NCBI GenBank assembly: GCA_013365365.1
Contig: JABVXU010000943.1
Span: 1 to 14,384 of the forward strand
Length of the DNA stretch: 14,384 bases
DNA from: Cruorifilaria tuberocauda
Lineage: Eukaryota > Nematoda > Chromadorea > Rhabditida > Onchocercidae
Reading direction: 5' to 3'
The notes beneath the pieces are model-generated. The model was not told the DNA's origin and made no database searches. It saw nothing but the letters and a program-made list of their open reading frames with translations. This document shows positions 1 to 8,360 of this stretch, in pieces (the first letter of the stretch is position 1; every line of letters starts with the position of its first letter). Both the position numbers and the translations under genes were made by a program.

Positions 1-187
1 TGCTAGGCTAAAGCAGGTCATATGTTATGCTAGGCTAAAGCAGGCATATGTTATGCTAAGCTAAAGCAGGTCATATGCCATGCTAAGCTAAAGCAGGTCA
101 TATGCTATGCTAGGCTAAAGCAGGTCATATGTTATGCTAGGCTAAAGCAGGCATATGTTATGCTAAGCTAAAGCAGGTCATATGCCA
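1..187. repeat. 27-bp satellite with four-unit higher-order period
   Basis: Seven units of a 26-27-bp repeat of the form TGCTARGCTAAAGCAGG(T)CATATGYYA. Unit bounds are 1-27, 28-53, 54-80, 81-107, 108-134, 135-160 and 161-187. Variants follow the order A, B, C, D, A, B, C, giving an exact 107-bp higher-order period. B lacks one T, C ends in GCCA, and D is AAG-type ending in GCTA. Each unit contains the palindrome CATATG. The array ends abruptly after TGCT at 188-191 and probably continues left of the window. Confidence 0.95.
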
Positions 188-299
188 TGCTTTATCTCAA
201 TTCATTGTCACTTCACTTTTTTATCTCATCATCATCAGCTTCATGGAGGGATGACTAAAGATTAATTTAATTTACCACTGGTTTAACCATAATTTCACC

Positions 300-429
300 A
301 TCATCTTTAAGGGGTGATCTCATTTCTCAATCCTTTCAATTACCTCAACTTATCCCATGACCTTTACTCGTTATGCCATATCAGTTCACTGTTGTATAAG
401 CTCTGCTCCTTGCTCTATCATTTCATGAT
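300..429 (+). repeat. Dispersed repeat family, copy 1 (left arm)
   Basis: Starts ATCATCTTTAAGG and ends CTATCATTTCATGAT. It shares a core near ATGACCTTTACTCGTTATGC with copy 2 (683-795, direct) and, inverted, with copy 3 (1474-1610). Relative to copies 2 and 3 it lacks the roughly 25-base block containing TTTACACAATT. No coding potential is seen. Confidence 0.85.
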
Positions 430-682
430 GGATACTGTCCTGTCAAATACGACAAGATTAACTTTCAAGTACAATCATCCGTCCAACTGATTACTACTAA
501 TCACCTCTCCTACGGAATAAAGCATTACGTTGGTTCGTATCACAAATTAAATCTTCAAATAAACGAGGAAACTGTCCTACCAATTTCACATAAGAAATAG
601 TAAAGTTAATAAAGTATCTGTAAATCAAATTAGAAATCTCAATTCAAACAAACTTCCACAACAATAATTGTTTTACAATCAA

Positions 683-795
683 CTTTAAAGGATCATGGGG
701 GCTTATTGTTTACACAATTTTCATTTTAATTGTTTCAATTAACTCATAAATCCCATGACCTTTACTCGTTATGCCATATCAGTTCACTATTGTAC
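683..795 (+). repeat. Dispersed repeat family, copy 2
   Basis: Direct copy of the 300-429 repeat. It keeps the GGGGGCTTATTGTTTACACA block missing from copy 1 and shares an almost identical 40-base core with it (one difference, G to A, in TTCACTGTTGTA). It lacks the CTATCATTTCATGAT end. Confidence 0.85.
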
Positions 796-1143
796 GAGTT
801 GGCGTTTTTTTGAGCTTGAAGTTTTTTTTGGAATTAATTCTAGTGACAATTTTATTTTTAAGGCTGTTCTTTGGGTTTTCAATTCCTTTTTAATTGAAAG
901 TTGAAAATTTAATTTTTATAAGATTGCTCCTTGATTGTTAAAATAGATCCTCACTTTGTATGATGATTTAAGATTGCAACACAATTTGGTTTATATTTTA
1001 TCGATAGTAAAGAAAGAGATTTACAGCAACAGAATTTACAAAGAAGAGGTAAATTGATTAGTTCAGATGGTTTAAACTAGAGTTTAGAACTCACCTGACT
1101 GTTAGATCTAAGGTCAACTGAGAGTGATTAATTTAAATTTGTT

Positions 1144-1228
1144 AATAAACATTGTAAGATTTATATTAAACAGAGATGATTTGGCAATAAACATTATAGA
1201 ATTAATGTTAAATAGAAGTAATTAGTTT
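1144..1228. repeat. 42-bp tandem duplication
   Basis: AATAAACATTGTAAGATTTA at 1144 recurs as AATAAACATTATAGAATTAA at 1186, a period of 42 bases with moderate divergence. The rest of 796-1473 is AT-rich sequence with homopolymer T and TTATTA runs, where nothing else is recognised. Confidence 0.6.
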
Positions 1229-1473
1229 AATACTAAAATAAGATAAACATGATCTTATTTATGAGTAATAAAGATTTTCAGAGTTTGAGAGTAATTAATC
1301 ATTGTAATATATTATTTTTATTTTATTATTATTATTTATTTATTTTTTGATTTTCTACTTGTTATTGGTTAATCGGGTTTTTCCGATATGTATCATATTA
1401 TTTTTATTTGATTTAAATTTTTGTCTTGCTTGTTATTCGGGTTATTCGGATTTTCAATTTTTGGACAATGCTT

Positions 1474-1610
1474 ATCATGAAATGATAGAGCATGATGAAC
1501 TGATATAGCATAAAAAGTAAAGGTCATAGGATCAATTGAGGTAATTGAAATGATTGAGAAATGAGAATTGTGTAAATGATAAGCTCCCATCATCCCTTAA
1601 AGATGATGAT
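1474..1610 (-). repeat. Dispersed repeat family, copy 3, inverted
   Basis: The reverse complement of this stretch runs ATCATCATCTTTAAGGGATG, then TTTACACAATTCTC, CAATTACCTCAATTG, ATGACCTTTACT and ATATCAGTTCA, ending CTATCATTTCATGAT. It therefore has both ends of copy 1 plus the internal block of copy 2. It makes the whole 300-1610 region an inverted-repeat structure. The open frame of 66 codons across 1393-1593 is only repeat sequence. Confidence 0.85.
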
Positions 1611-2509
1611 AAGACTAAATTAAGACAAATGGCTAATTAACCTTAAAGATAATGATGAAATATTAAAGTGATAAATGATAATTTTGATATAGAAGAAATC
1701 ATATAGGATCTGTTATAACTGAGCATATATTCCATGCAGAAATCTCTTAACATATCATTTTATCATCGATGTCATTTAACATTTTCCTAACTTTCTAAAG
1801 CAGTTACCACATTCTACTGGTGATGATAAATGATAGAAGATAACAAATTATATAAAACGGTTTTTTTATCATAAAATCTGTTAAAGACAAAATTAAGCTT
1901 TCTTATTTTTATAAAAAAGTCATGAATTGTTAAAAAGAATTTAAATACTCGAGTTTCCTAACAATTATATCATGATCATGTATTTTGTGATAGTATCAAT
2001 AATTCATATATCACTAGGGAAATTAAAAGTTAAGACGAATATTAAAAAGGAAAAACTAATTCAAGAATAAATTATCTCTCTCAGTTATATGAACCGATGA
2101 TATCACATTGATAATCGAGAATGAATTGATAATATTACATTGATATTTGATATTCATTTTTTTTTTCGCGTTATTTTTGTTTTTTTTTCTTCAAAAAAAA
2201 AATTATGCATTAAAACAAAATAAATTTCAGCAACGCAATTCCATTATTTTATTTTGAAAAGACAAAAAAAAATGGAAAATTCATGCAAAATAATAATCAT
2301 ATTGGATTCCCGTATTCCATTTTGAATTTATATCAGCAATTAGATGAAAACGAAATATGATCTATAAAAAGATAGAAATTATATGGCTTATTCCGCAAAA
2401 TATAGTACAGTTTGTTGCAAATACTACAGATGCCTGTAATGGAATCATGACAAATACATATCTGACCCTATCAATTCTTTTATCTGCTTATATGCTTCAT
2501 TATGAAGAA

Positions 2510-2515
2510 TTTATT
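2510..2515 (-). terminator. Candidate AATAAA polyadenylation signal for ADA2
   Basis: The minus strand reads AATAAA here, about 490 bases after the ADA2 stop. It is the first canonical hexamer noticed downstream. A variant ATTAAA lies nearer, at 2862-2867, about 140 bases after the stop, and would give a more typical nematode 3' UTR length. In DNA this AT-rich both could be chance. Confidence 0.3.
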
Positions 2516-2861
2516 CTGTGATTGAATACAAATGAAATATTACAATGATTAAAACGTATGCACCAGCAAATAACATTCTTAATAACAGAAGAAAACACCA
2601 GAAATTTAATAATACACTCGGTATTACGCACCGTAGAAAGATAACCGGAGATATAGGCTATTATATACAATCACGAAACTCATTTTATGCTAAATAAAAT
2701 CTCGTAAATCTTCCATAATGTCATCACTGAGTGCTCCAAACTCAAATCAAAACTAAAAAACGCCGATTTACGAAACCAGTTTACCTATATGGTATGGAAC
2801 CTATCGATATGGTATGCGCAAAATGGCAATAAACTTTCGAATCATACATTTCTAAAATAAT

Positions 2862-2867
2862 TTTAAT
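2862..2867 (-). terminator. Alternative ATTAAA polyadenylation signal
   Basis: The minus strand reads ATTAAA about 140 bases after the ADA2 stop codon. The distance suits a nematode 3' UTR, but the hexamer is a variant form and the surroundings are AT-rich, so support is weak. Confidence 0.25.
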
Positions 2868-3005
2868 ATATCTTTCCTGTTCATAGACCACATAATGGTT
2901 TAGAAAATTGAGAATTCGATTGTTGTTATACGAAAATAATAACATAGCACCCATTAAACTAAACTCTTAGTAGCAAAAGTTCTGACAATCGAAAAATTTA
3001 CCACA

Positions 3006-4348
3006 TTATAAGAAACTTTTCGAATCCTTGGTACTATCCATTCCGCGCTTTTTCAGATTTGAAATCCTTTCATTCAAAGTAGTATAACCTAAAACCACTT
3101 TAAATAACTCAAATTAAAATGCACAATCATTCGCAATCAAAAATAAAATTTTAGCATTTTAGCACACAAAAATCAAAATTGAAAATAAAATGGAAAGTCT
3201 AGAAAAATTTCCTTTTTTTTGGAAAAAAAATTACTTGTGATCGCATCAAGTAATCGCTTTAACTCCGACTGTCTCACTACTTGACAGGTTTTCTTCAGAA
3301 ACGAGTGAAGCAGTTCACGCTGGCGTACCGAAGCTGAATAATGTTGATTATGCGTCAGACTTCGACGCGTTTCTTCTATTTTCTGAAAATTGTACATATC
3401 TCAGCCAAAATCGTATTTCCATAAATAACTGATTCATAAAATTCACTAAAACGAAAGGAAGACAAGATTAAGATATAAGACAGTAAGACTTCATATTTAC
3501 CATAATCATACTAAAATAAAACTACCTTGATCTTATCAAAAAATTTGTTCACAAGTTCATATTCTCTGACAGCTGCTTTTTTCGCTTTTCTTTGTTTCAA
3601 AATTCGATTATATTTCTGGACCTTTGCTAATTTTACGGCTAAAAAAATATGGACAATGATGCCAAATACGTTTTGATGATAACATAAAATATTAGTGTGA
3701 AAAGCTAAAGAGAAATAAATCAATTTCTTCCCTTCGATTTTTTTTCCTTTTTTCAAAATCTAATTGCTATTTGTATTTTTCATTACATGTTATCTACAAA
3801 TACTTCATTAAATGATATATCAAATCATAAATTCAATTATCATTAAGTGATAAATGAGAGCCAGATAAAATGTTTAAAATCGATAATAAAAAACTGACCA
3901 GTTTCAAAAGCACTGTCTTCATCTGCATCAGGCTCTGGTGGCAGCGTTAAACGACTAATTAGCTTTTCTGCGTCATTCATAAATTCCTGAAATCTATATA
4001 ATTACAGAGGATAGCGCGCATTACAAATTATATGCTGAGAAATCAGGAGAAAAAAATTTCATAATAGGTAAAAAATAGAAAATGTGCAAGCAAGAAATCT
4101 TTGTTTTACATTGAGAAAATAAAGAACTAGAGCGATCAAAATATATTTCAGTAACTCACCCATTCAAAATCCTCTCTTTCTGGCATGTATCCCAACAATT
4201 GAAGATCGCTATCCTTCAATTTTAAGCGTTCTTCTGCTCCGAAAGACTGTAATGGCACATTTGCATAAAATTGTTCCGGATAAGATTCTCCCAACCGCTT
4301 CTTCACATCTTCGTTTATTTTAACCAGAAGTTTCCCTTTGCATGTATC
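3006..4348 (-). other. Exons 9-13: conserved ADA2 core and C-terminus
   Basis: Exon 9 (4348-4160, 63 codons, phase 0 on both sides) starts DTCKGK and ends LGYMPEREDFEW. Exon 10 (3986-3899) adds EFMNDAEKLISRL and an acidic tail. Exon 11 (3638-3526) gives KLAKVQKYNRILKQRKAKKA and VREYELV, matching the basic helix and RDYNLV-like motif that follow in TADA2B. Exon 12 (3382-3235) gives RQRELLHSFLKK and SELKRLLDAIT. Exon 13 (3088-3006) is 83 bases, starts after GTGGTTTTAG in the right phase, and ends NLKKRGMDSTK...SFL before TAA. This last exon resembles the family segment with a coiled basic helix and an NGIT-type turn. The SWIRM domain that normally follows is not encoded before the stop and was not found in the 1.3 kb beyond it. 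Confidence 0.8.
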
Positions 4349-7244
4349 CTGAATAAAGTATTAATAAGAGATACTCTGGATGTTCGTTTACGAAGAGCCA
4401 ACAATAAAAATTCCTATACTTAATGATACGACTAACACGTAAAACATCTCTGAATGTAGTTCGAAAAAACTTTTACTAAACTCAAGTATGTAAAATGAAG
4501 GCAAATAACCTAAACCATAGAAATATTCATTAAATAAGAAAAAGCTAGAAAATAAAGAGATCACCTTCAAAAACAACTTTTCTCTATAATCTTTTTTTTG
4601 TCTTTTTCTTTCAACACGCTTTAACTGCAGTATTGGTTTCTTTTTTCCATACTTCTGTTCTGGTTCTAAAACCTTGATATAAATCATTAGAATCATCGTT
4701 CCATTAATATTTTCACTTTTTAATTTGATGATCTTCTTGTAAACTGCGAAAACTTTCACCAACTTTTTTATGAACATTAAAAAAGAATAATACAATTAAA
4801 GGAGAATTACAAGTTAATAAAATACAGAAAATACAAAATGTGATAACCAACCACTTCCTTCGTCTACACTATGCACGGCATCTGAGGAATTGCGATAACG
4901 ACTATCGTTCCTCTTCTTCGAACTTCTTCGAAGTGTTGTTACTTCAGCCTTACGATCATATGAATTACTGCTCTCTGAGTTAGTTGTCCCGTCATCATCG
5001 CTCTAGAAAAGAATGAAATAATCAAACCCAATTTCATATATATCTGCTATGCAACAATCGCAAATTAACTCACTTCATCAAAATCACTAGCAGATAGTAA
5101 TCGTTTTCGTTTTCCTTCGTCATCTGTCTGAAAAATCACAATATAAATCTGAACAGATTGTAAAATTTTCATAATAGATATAAGGTGTTACTTTCAATCA
5201 ACATGCCCTCTAAAAGTGATTTAGGCAGAGAGAGTCTTGAATAAGATAAGCAATCTAGGAGAGAAATCCTTCAGTTAAAGAAACATTATAAATAAGATAG
5301 AGCGAAAAACTTACTCTGAAGAATTCCACAGAAAGCGGTGATAGAGGTGGAGTAGCAGATTTAAGACGTGGAGCGTTACTTTTTTCAGAATTATGCACCT
5401 CATCATCAACATTTCTTGTTGGGCCTCGTATTTGTGAAGCACGAAATTCACTTTTAAATTTCATTAAAGGCTCTTGAAACTGGTCGAACCAATTTCGATC
5501 ATCAAAATTTACAGGCTGGTTCCAGTTACGGAAAAATTCCGCAATATCTGGAAAGTAAACATACCTTAAAAAGATTATCACGAATCTCAAGGCGACAGAA
5601 GGAAACAAGCAAAACATACATTGCCATTTTGAACTATCGACTGCCTGTCCTTGACCTACTATATTTGAATCAGGTGACAAGTTCATTTCTTCAATTTTGT
5701 GATTATCGACATACGGCCTGTAAAACAATGGAAAGCAAAAATATGAGTTGATTTTTTCAAAATATTGTGATAAGAAACTGGTCCTCAAATTGTGATCTTC
5801 AACTAATGTAGGAAAAAAGACTGCCTGGTAACACTAATAGATGATGTAAGTAGCAGATTGAAGCATAAATGAAAACTGTTGAGTACGACCGTGACTATTC
5901 ACAAAGTTCAGAGATACCATAAGGAGCAATGAATGAAAGAGACGAAACCAGAGGAATCAGAAACAATAGCAACTTCAATTTTCACGATCAATTTTTTTAA
6001 GGTTGATAAATATCATAATGGAATAAAGATTACCCAGAGCTAACACCTGCTGCATATCGACCAAAAGAACCACGTATAAAAAATTGGTCAAAACGTTTCC
6101 TAGCATCGTCAGCAGTTTTATCGGTACCCAATTCTGATGCAATTTCCTCCCTGAATGATAATGAACAAATACAAACAATATAAATTTATTTGGCAGCGAA
6201 AATCCATTTTAAATTTTTAATCGGTAACATTTATTACCAAATTTCATCCAATTTAAAGGAATATGTTATAACATGATATTCCTTAGTAGTCTAGGGAGAA
6301 AAGTCGTCGGAGTTCTCTAAAATTTGACATAGACATTACATTGCTAGAAAAGATGATGGAAAATAGACATGCCCAGAGGACAGTTAGAATATTAAATAAA
6401 GAATGATGGACAAGAGAAAGATGAATGAAACCTGAATCAAACTAGAAATATGCCATATATTTACATAATATCAAAAGCGATCGATCAAAATCTATATCGA
6501 AACATACCAATTGCCTAATTTATGTTTATGCACTGCTTTGATTAAATTCAAATCCTCTTTCCAACCCCATTGTTTATCACATGTTGTTGTTGGAAATAAT
6601 GATGGTCCTTTACGATCTATAACAGTATACGCATGTCCACGTTTATGAGGACCACATTCCGCACCCATTCGGAAACACTGCAAACTATATTACAATTATT
6701 ATCATCAATATTTAATTTAATATAACCAATAGTCTTTTTGCAGAGTAAAAGAACAATTTGCTTCCTTGTTTTAAATATTCTTTTTTATATAATTTGATTA
6801 AATACACGGATAAATTTGTGGTGTAATAAATTTCTACATTAATTATAGTATCATATATTAATTCTAATGATAATACCTGATTTGAATTGAACAAATATTT
6901 ATTATCTTAACATCTTATCAACATCTCTCACCTCTTAGTTTCACCTCATATTCAATAATAAAAACTTTATTATTATGAAATAAATTTTGTTCAACCTTAA
7001 CAGGTAAGAATAAATTTAATAAAGATGATTAATAAACAGTGATTAGTACATTTATTTTTAGTTCAAATTTTTCATTTTAAAAACTGAACATGCAAAAAAA
7101 AAAAGTTATACCACATACAGAAGTGCAGAGTTTCACATCAGTTCCTTTCTTTTGACAAATATCACATTGAATATATATATACATTGATACTAATGAAACT
7201 TCACAATTACAGCATATAATCTTATCTGTAGCCATTTCATTCAT
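3006..7244 (-). CDS. ada-2: ADA2/TADA2B-type transcriptional adaptor, 13 exons
   Basis: Spliced gene for an ADA2 adaptor, the subunit that links GCN5 acetyltransferase to ADA3 in nuclear SAGA-type histone acetylation complexes. Exons, in order: 7244-7119, 6677-6508, 6150-6034, 5717-5620, 5547-5315, 5127-5074, 5002-4852, 4665-4565, 4348-4160, 3986-3899, 3638-3526, 3382-3235, 3088-3006. They total 1671 bases, about 556 residues plus TAA. All introns are GT-AG and all phases agree. Seen in the product: a ZZ zinc finger (residues 11-57), a SANT domain (about 79-131), a long polar linker, the ADA2 block LGYMPEREDFEW (402-413) continuing into DAEKLISRL, and a basic helical stretch (about 443-500). 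The ZZ and the LGYMP block point to TADA2B rather than TADA2A. It is longer than human TADA2B (about 420 residues) because of the linker. No C-terminal SWIRM domain was found. The start follows a TTTCAG acceptor directly. Family assignment is confident; the last exon and the intron 7 donor are less certain. Confidence 0.88.
4565..5717 (-). other. Exons 4-8: variable polar linker of ADA2
   Basis: Five exons (5717-5620, 5547-5315, 5127-5074, 5002-4852, 4665-4565) encode about residues 139-350, between SANT and the conserved ADA2 block. Seen: an aromatic patch (KWQYIAEFFRNW, about 168-179), a proline and serine segment (SATPPLSPLS), the basic cluster GKRKR that could serve in nuclear import, a serine and asparagine-rich acidic to basic stretch, and a lysine and arginine-rich end (RVERKRQKKDYREK). 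No known domain is recognised. Human TADA2B has only a short link here, so this is a lineage-specific expansion. Exon 6 is 54 bases with phase 0 at both ends, so skipping it would keep frame. Exon 7 has two in-frame donors (after 4852 or after 4855), both phase 1, which differ by one codon. Confidence 0.75.
6034..7244 (-). other. Exons 1-3: ZZ zinc finger and SANT domain of ADA2
   Basis: Exon 1 (7244-7119, 42 codons) opens with MNEMATDK and carries Cys11, Cys14, Cys27, Cys30 and Cys40. Exon 2 (6677-6508) supplies Cys43, His53 and His57. This is the full eight-ligand ZZ pattern: CxxC, CxxC, CxxC and HxxxH. Exon 2 then starts the SANT domain, with QWGWKEDLNLIKAVHKHKLG, and ends inside the Trp99 codon. 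Exon 3 (6150-6034) completes that Trp and continues EEIASELG, KTADDARKRF and FIRGSFGRY. The conserved SANT aromatic positions Trp79 or Trp81, Trp99 and Phe119 are present. In this family the SANT domain helps GCN5 act on nucleosomal histone tails. Introns 1 and 2 (441 and 357 bases) are the longest of the gene and hold nothing else recognisable. Confidence 0.88.
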
Positions 7245-7250
7245 CTGAAA
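7245..7250 (-). promoter_or_regulatory. TTTCAG acceptor abutting the ADA2 start codon
   Basis: On the minus strand the bases directly before the ATG are TTTCAG, the consensus nematode 3' splice site. With no coding exon recognised upstream, the simplest reading is a spliced-leader trans-splice site that yields a message with almost no gene-encoded 5' leader. A non-coding upstream cis exon is the alternative. This junction is also the main reason for choosing the first of two in-frame ATGs (codons 1 and 4). Confidence 0.6.
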
Positions 7251-7442
7251 GATTGAATATCATTGATTAGATGGATTTAACACTGTTATTTGAATTCATC
7301 TTACTTTTCATGTTATCGAAAATGCTTGATCAAATTTTGAGTTTATAATACTCGGAAAATACCTCTGAGATAATAAAGATTTGGATATATTTCGAATTGG
7401 AAATACTCCGTGGAACATACAGATTAAACGATCATAACTCTT

Positions 7443-7556
7443 TGAATCAATTAGCTAGTAGCACAAACGTGTCAACCTTATGAATCAACTCGGTAGTACC
7501 ACGAACGTGTCAACCTTATGATTCAATCTCGATAGTACTACAAACATGTCAAGTTA
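7443..7556. repeat. 38-bp tandem repeat, three copies
   Basis: Units start at 7443, 7481 and 7519. The pattern is TGAATCAAYT...GTAGYACNACRAACGTGTCA followed by ACCTTA. Units 1 and 2 are close and unit 3 is more diverged (TGATTCAATC, CATGTCAAG). The array lies about 200 bases upstream of the ADA2 start, between it and the larger minisatellite. Confidence 0.85.
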
Positions 7557-7679
7557 ACGTTAAGGGATTTCCGCTGTTATCATTTTCCATCGCAAACAAT
7601 CGTTTGAGAACGACATGATGTCTGGCGGATGGAATGTTTAGATGTGTGCAAACTGTTATGAACGGTACTACAACTTTGG

Positions 7680-8238
7680 AATTGTCCTCTTCTTCACGTA
7701 CGTAACGCGAGAATTGTTCTATCTTTCGTATGCGTGACTCAACAGATATTCTCTTCTTCACGTACGTAACGCAAGAATTGCTCTTTCGTATGCATGACTC
7801 AACAGATATTCTCTTCTTCACGTACGTAACGCGAAAATTGTTGAATTGTTCTATCTTTGGTATGCATGACTCAACAGATATTCTCTTCTTCACGTACGTA
7901 ACGCGAGGATTGTTGAATTGTTCTTTCGTACGCATGACTCAACAGATATTCTCTTCTTCACGTACATAACGCGAGAATTGTTCTCTCTTTCGTATGCATG
8001 ACTCGACAGATATTCTCTTCTTCACGTACGTAACGCGAGAATTGTTGAATTGTTCTTTCGTACGCATGACTCAACAGATATTCTCTTCTTCACGTACGTA
8101 ACGCGAGAATTGTTCTCTCTTTCGTATGCATGACTCGACAGATATTCTCTTCTTCACGTACGTAACGCGAGAATTGTTCTATCTTTCGTATGCATGACTC
8201 AACAAATATTCTCTTCTTCACGTACGTAACTTGAGAAC
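7680..8238. repeat. 60-72-bp minisatellite with TGACTCA in each unit
   Basis: Nine copies of the anchor CACGTACGTAACGCG-type sequence start at 7695, 7759, 7819, 7891, 7959, 8023, 8091, 8155 and 8219. Spacings are 64, 60, 72, 68, 64, 68, 64 and 64. A unit reads CACGTACGTAACGCGAGAAT, then TGTTCT or TGTTGAATTGTTCT, CTTTCGTATGCATGACTCAA and CAGATATTCTCTTCTT. TGACTCA or TGACTCG occurs at 7735, 7795, 7867, 7935, 7999, 8067, 8131 and 8195. Open frames run through it on both strands, but unit lengths are mostly not multiples of three, so it is not a protein repeat. Confidence 0.95.
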
Positions 8239-8360
8239 TGATCTCATGCTCGTAATCCAAAAACTTTTTTCTCTTACATACACATTAACTGGAGAACTGT
8301 TCTCTTCAGATTCGTAATCCGAGAACTGTTTTGTTCTTAAATGTAACTTAAACGTAACTC
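8239..8360. repeat. Degenerate tail of the upstream minisatellite
   Basis: Decayed units follow the array: GAGAACTGATCTC at 8232, GAGAACTGTTCTC at 8292 and GAGAACTGTTTTG near 8322, with TCGTAATCC in between. They appear to be diverged copies of the GAGAATTGTTCTCT part of the main unit, as is common at minisatellite edges. Confidence 0.55.

Larger units (their letters stand above)
1611..3005. other. AT-rich intergenic stretch downstream of ADA2
   Basis: No open frame over 60 codons and no recognisable domain on either strand. It holds poly-A and poly-T runs near 2158-2275, a weak direct repeat of a TATCACATTGATAAT-like phrase near 2101-2155, a pair of TATGGTATG motifs near 2790-2815, and the candidate polyadenylation signals of the ADA2 gene. 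It was searched by eye for a SWIRM-coding exon on the minus strand without success. Confidence 0.6.

Noticed and set aside
3012..3030. TTCGAATCC, a tRNA B-box-like word
   Set aside because: No matching A box or cloverleaf stems can be formed around it, and it falls in the coding last exon of ADA2.
4388..4795. 135-codon minus-strand open frame taken as a separate gene
   Set aside because: Only 4565-4665 is supported as coding (ADA2 exon 8). The rest is intron read through on both sides, with hydrophobic AT-rich translation.
5255..5788. 177-codon minus-strand open frame taken as one exon
   Set aside because: It contains ADA2 exons 4 and 5, but a good GT-AG intron (5619-5548) with matching phase lies between them, and the ends read into introns.
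7549..7935. 128-codon minus-strand open frame with repeated VTYVKKRISVES peptide
   Set aside because: It is a translation of the 60-72-bp minisatellite. The peptide repeats in frame only where the unit happens to be a multiple of three, and other units shift frame.
7730..7969. 79-codon plus-strand open frame with repeated STDILFFTYVT peptide
   Set aside because: Same minisatellite read on the other strand; no start context, splice or family support.
7680..8238. CRISPR-like look of regularly spaced identical blocks
   Set aside because: The sequence between anchors is itself repeated, so there are no unique spacers, and the context is a nematode genome.
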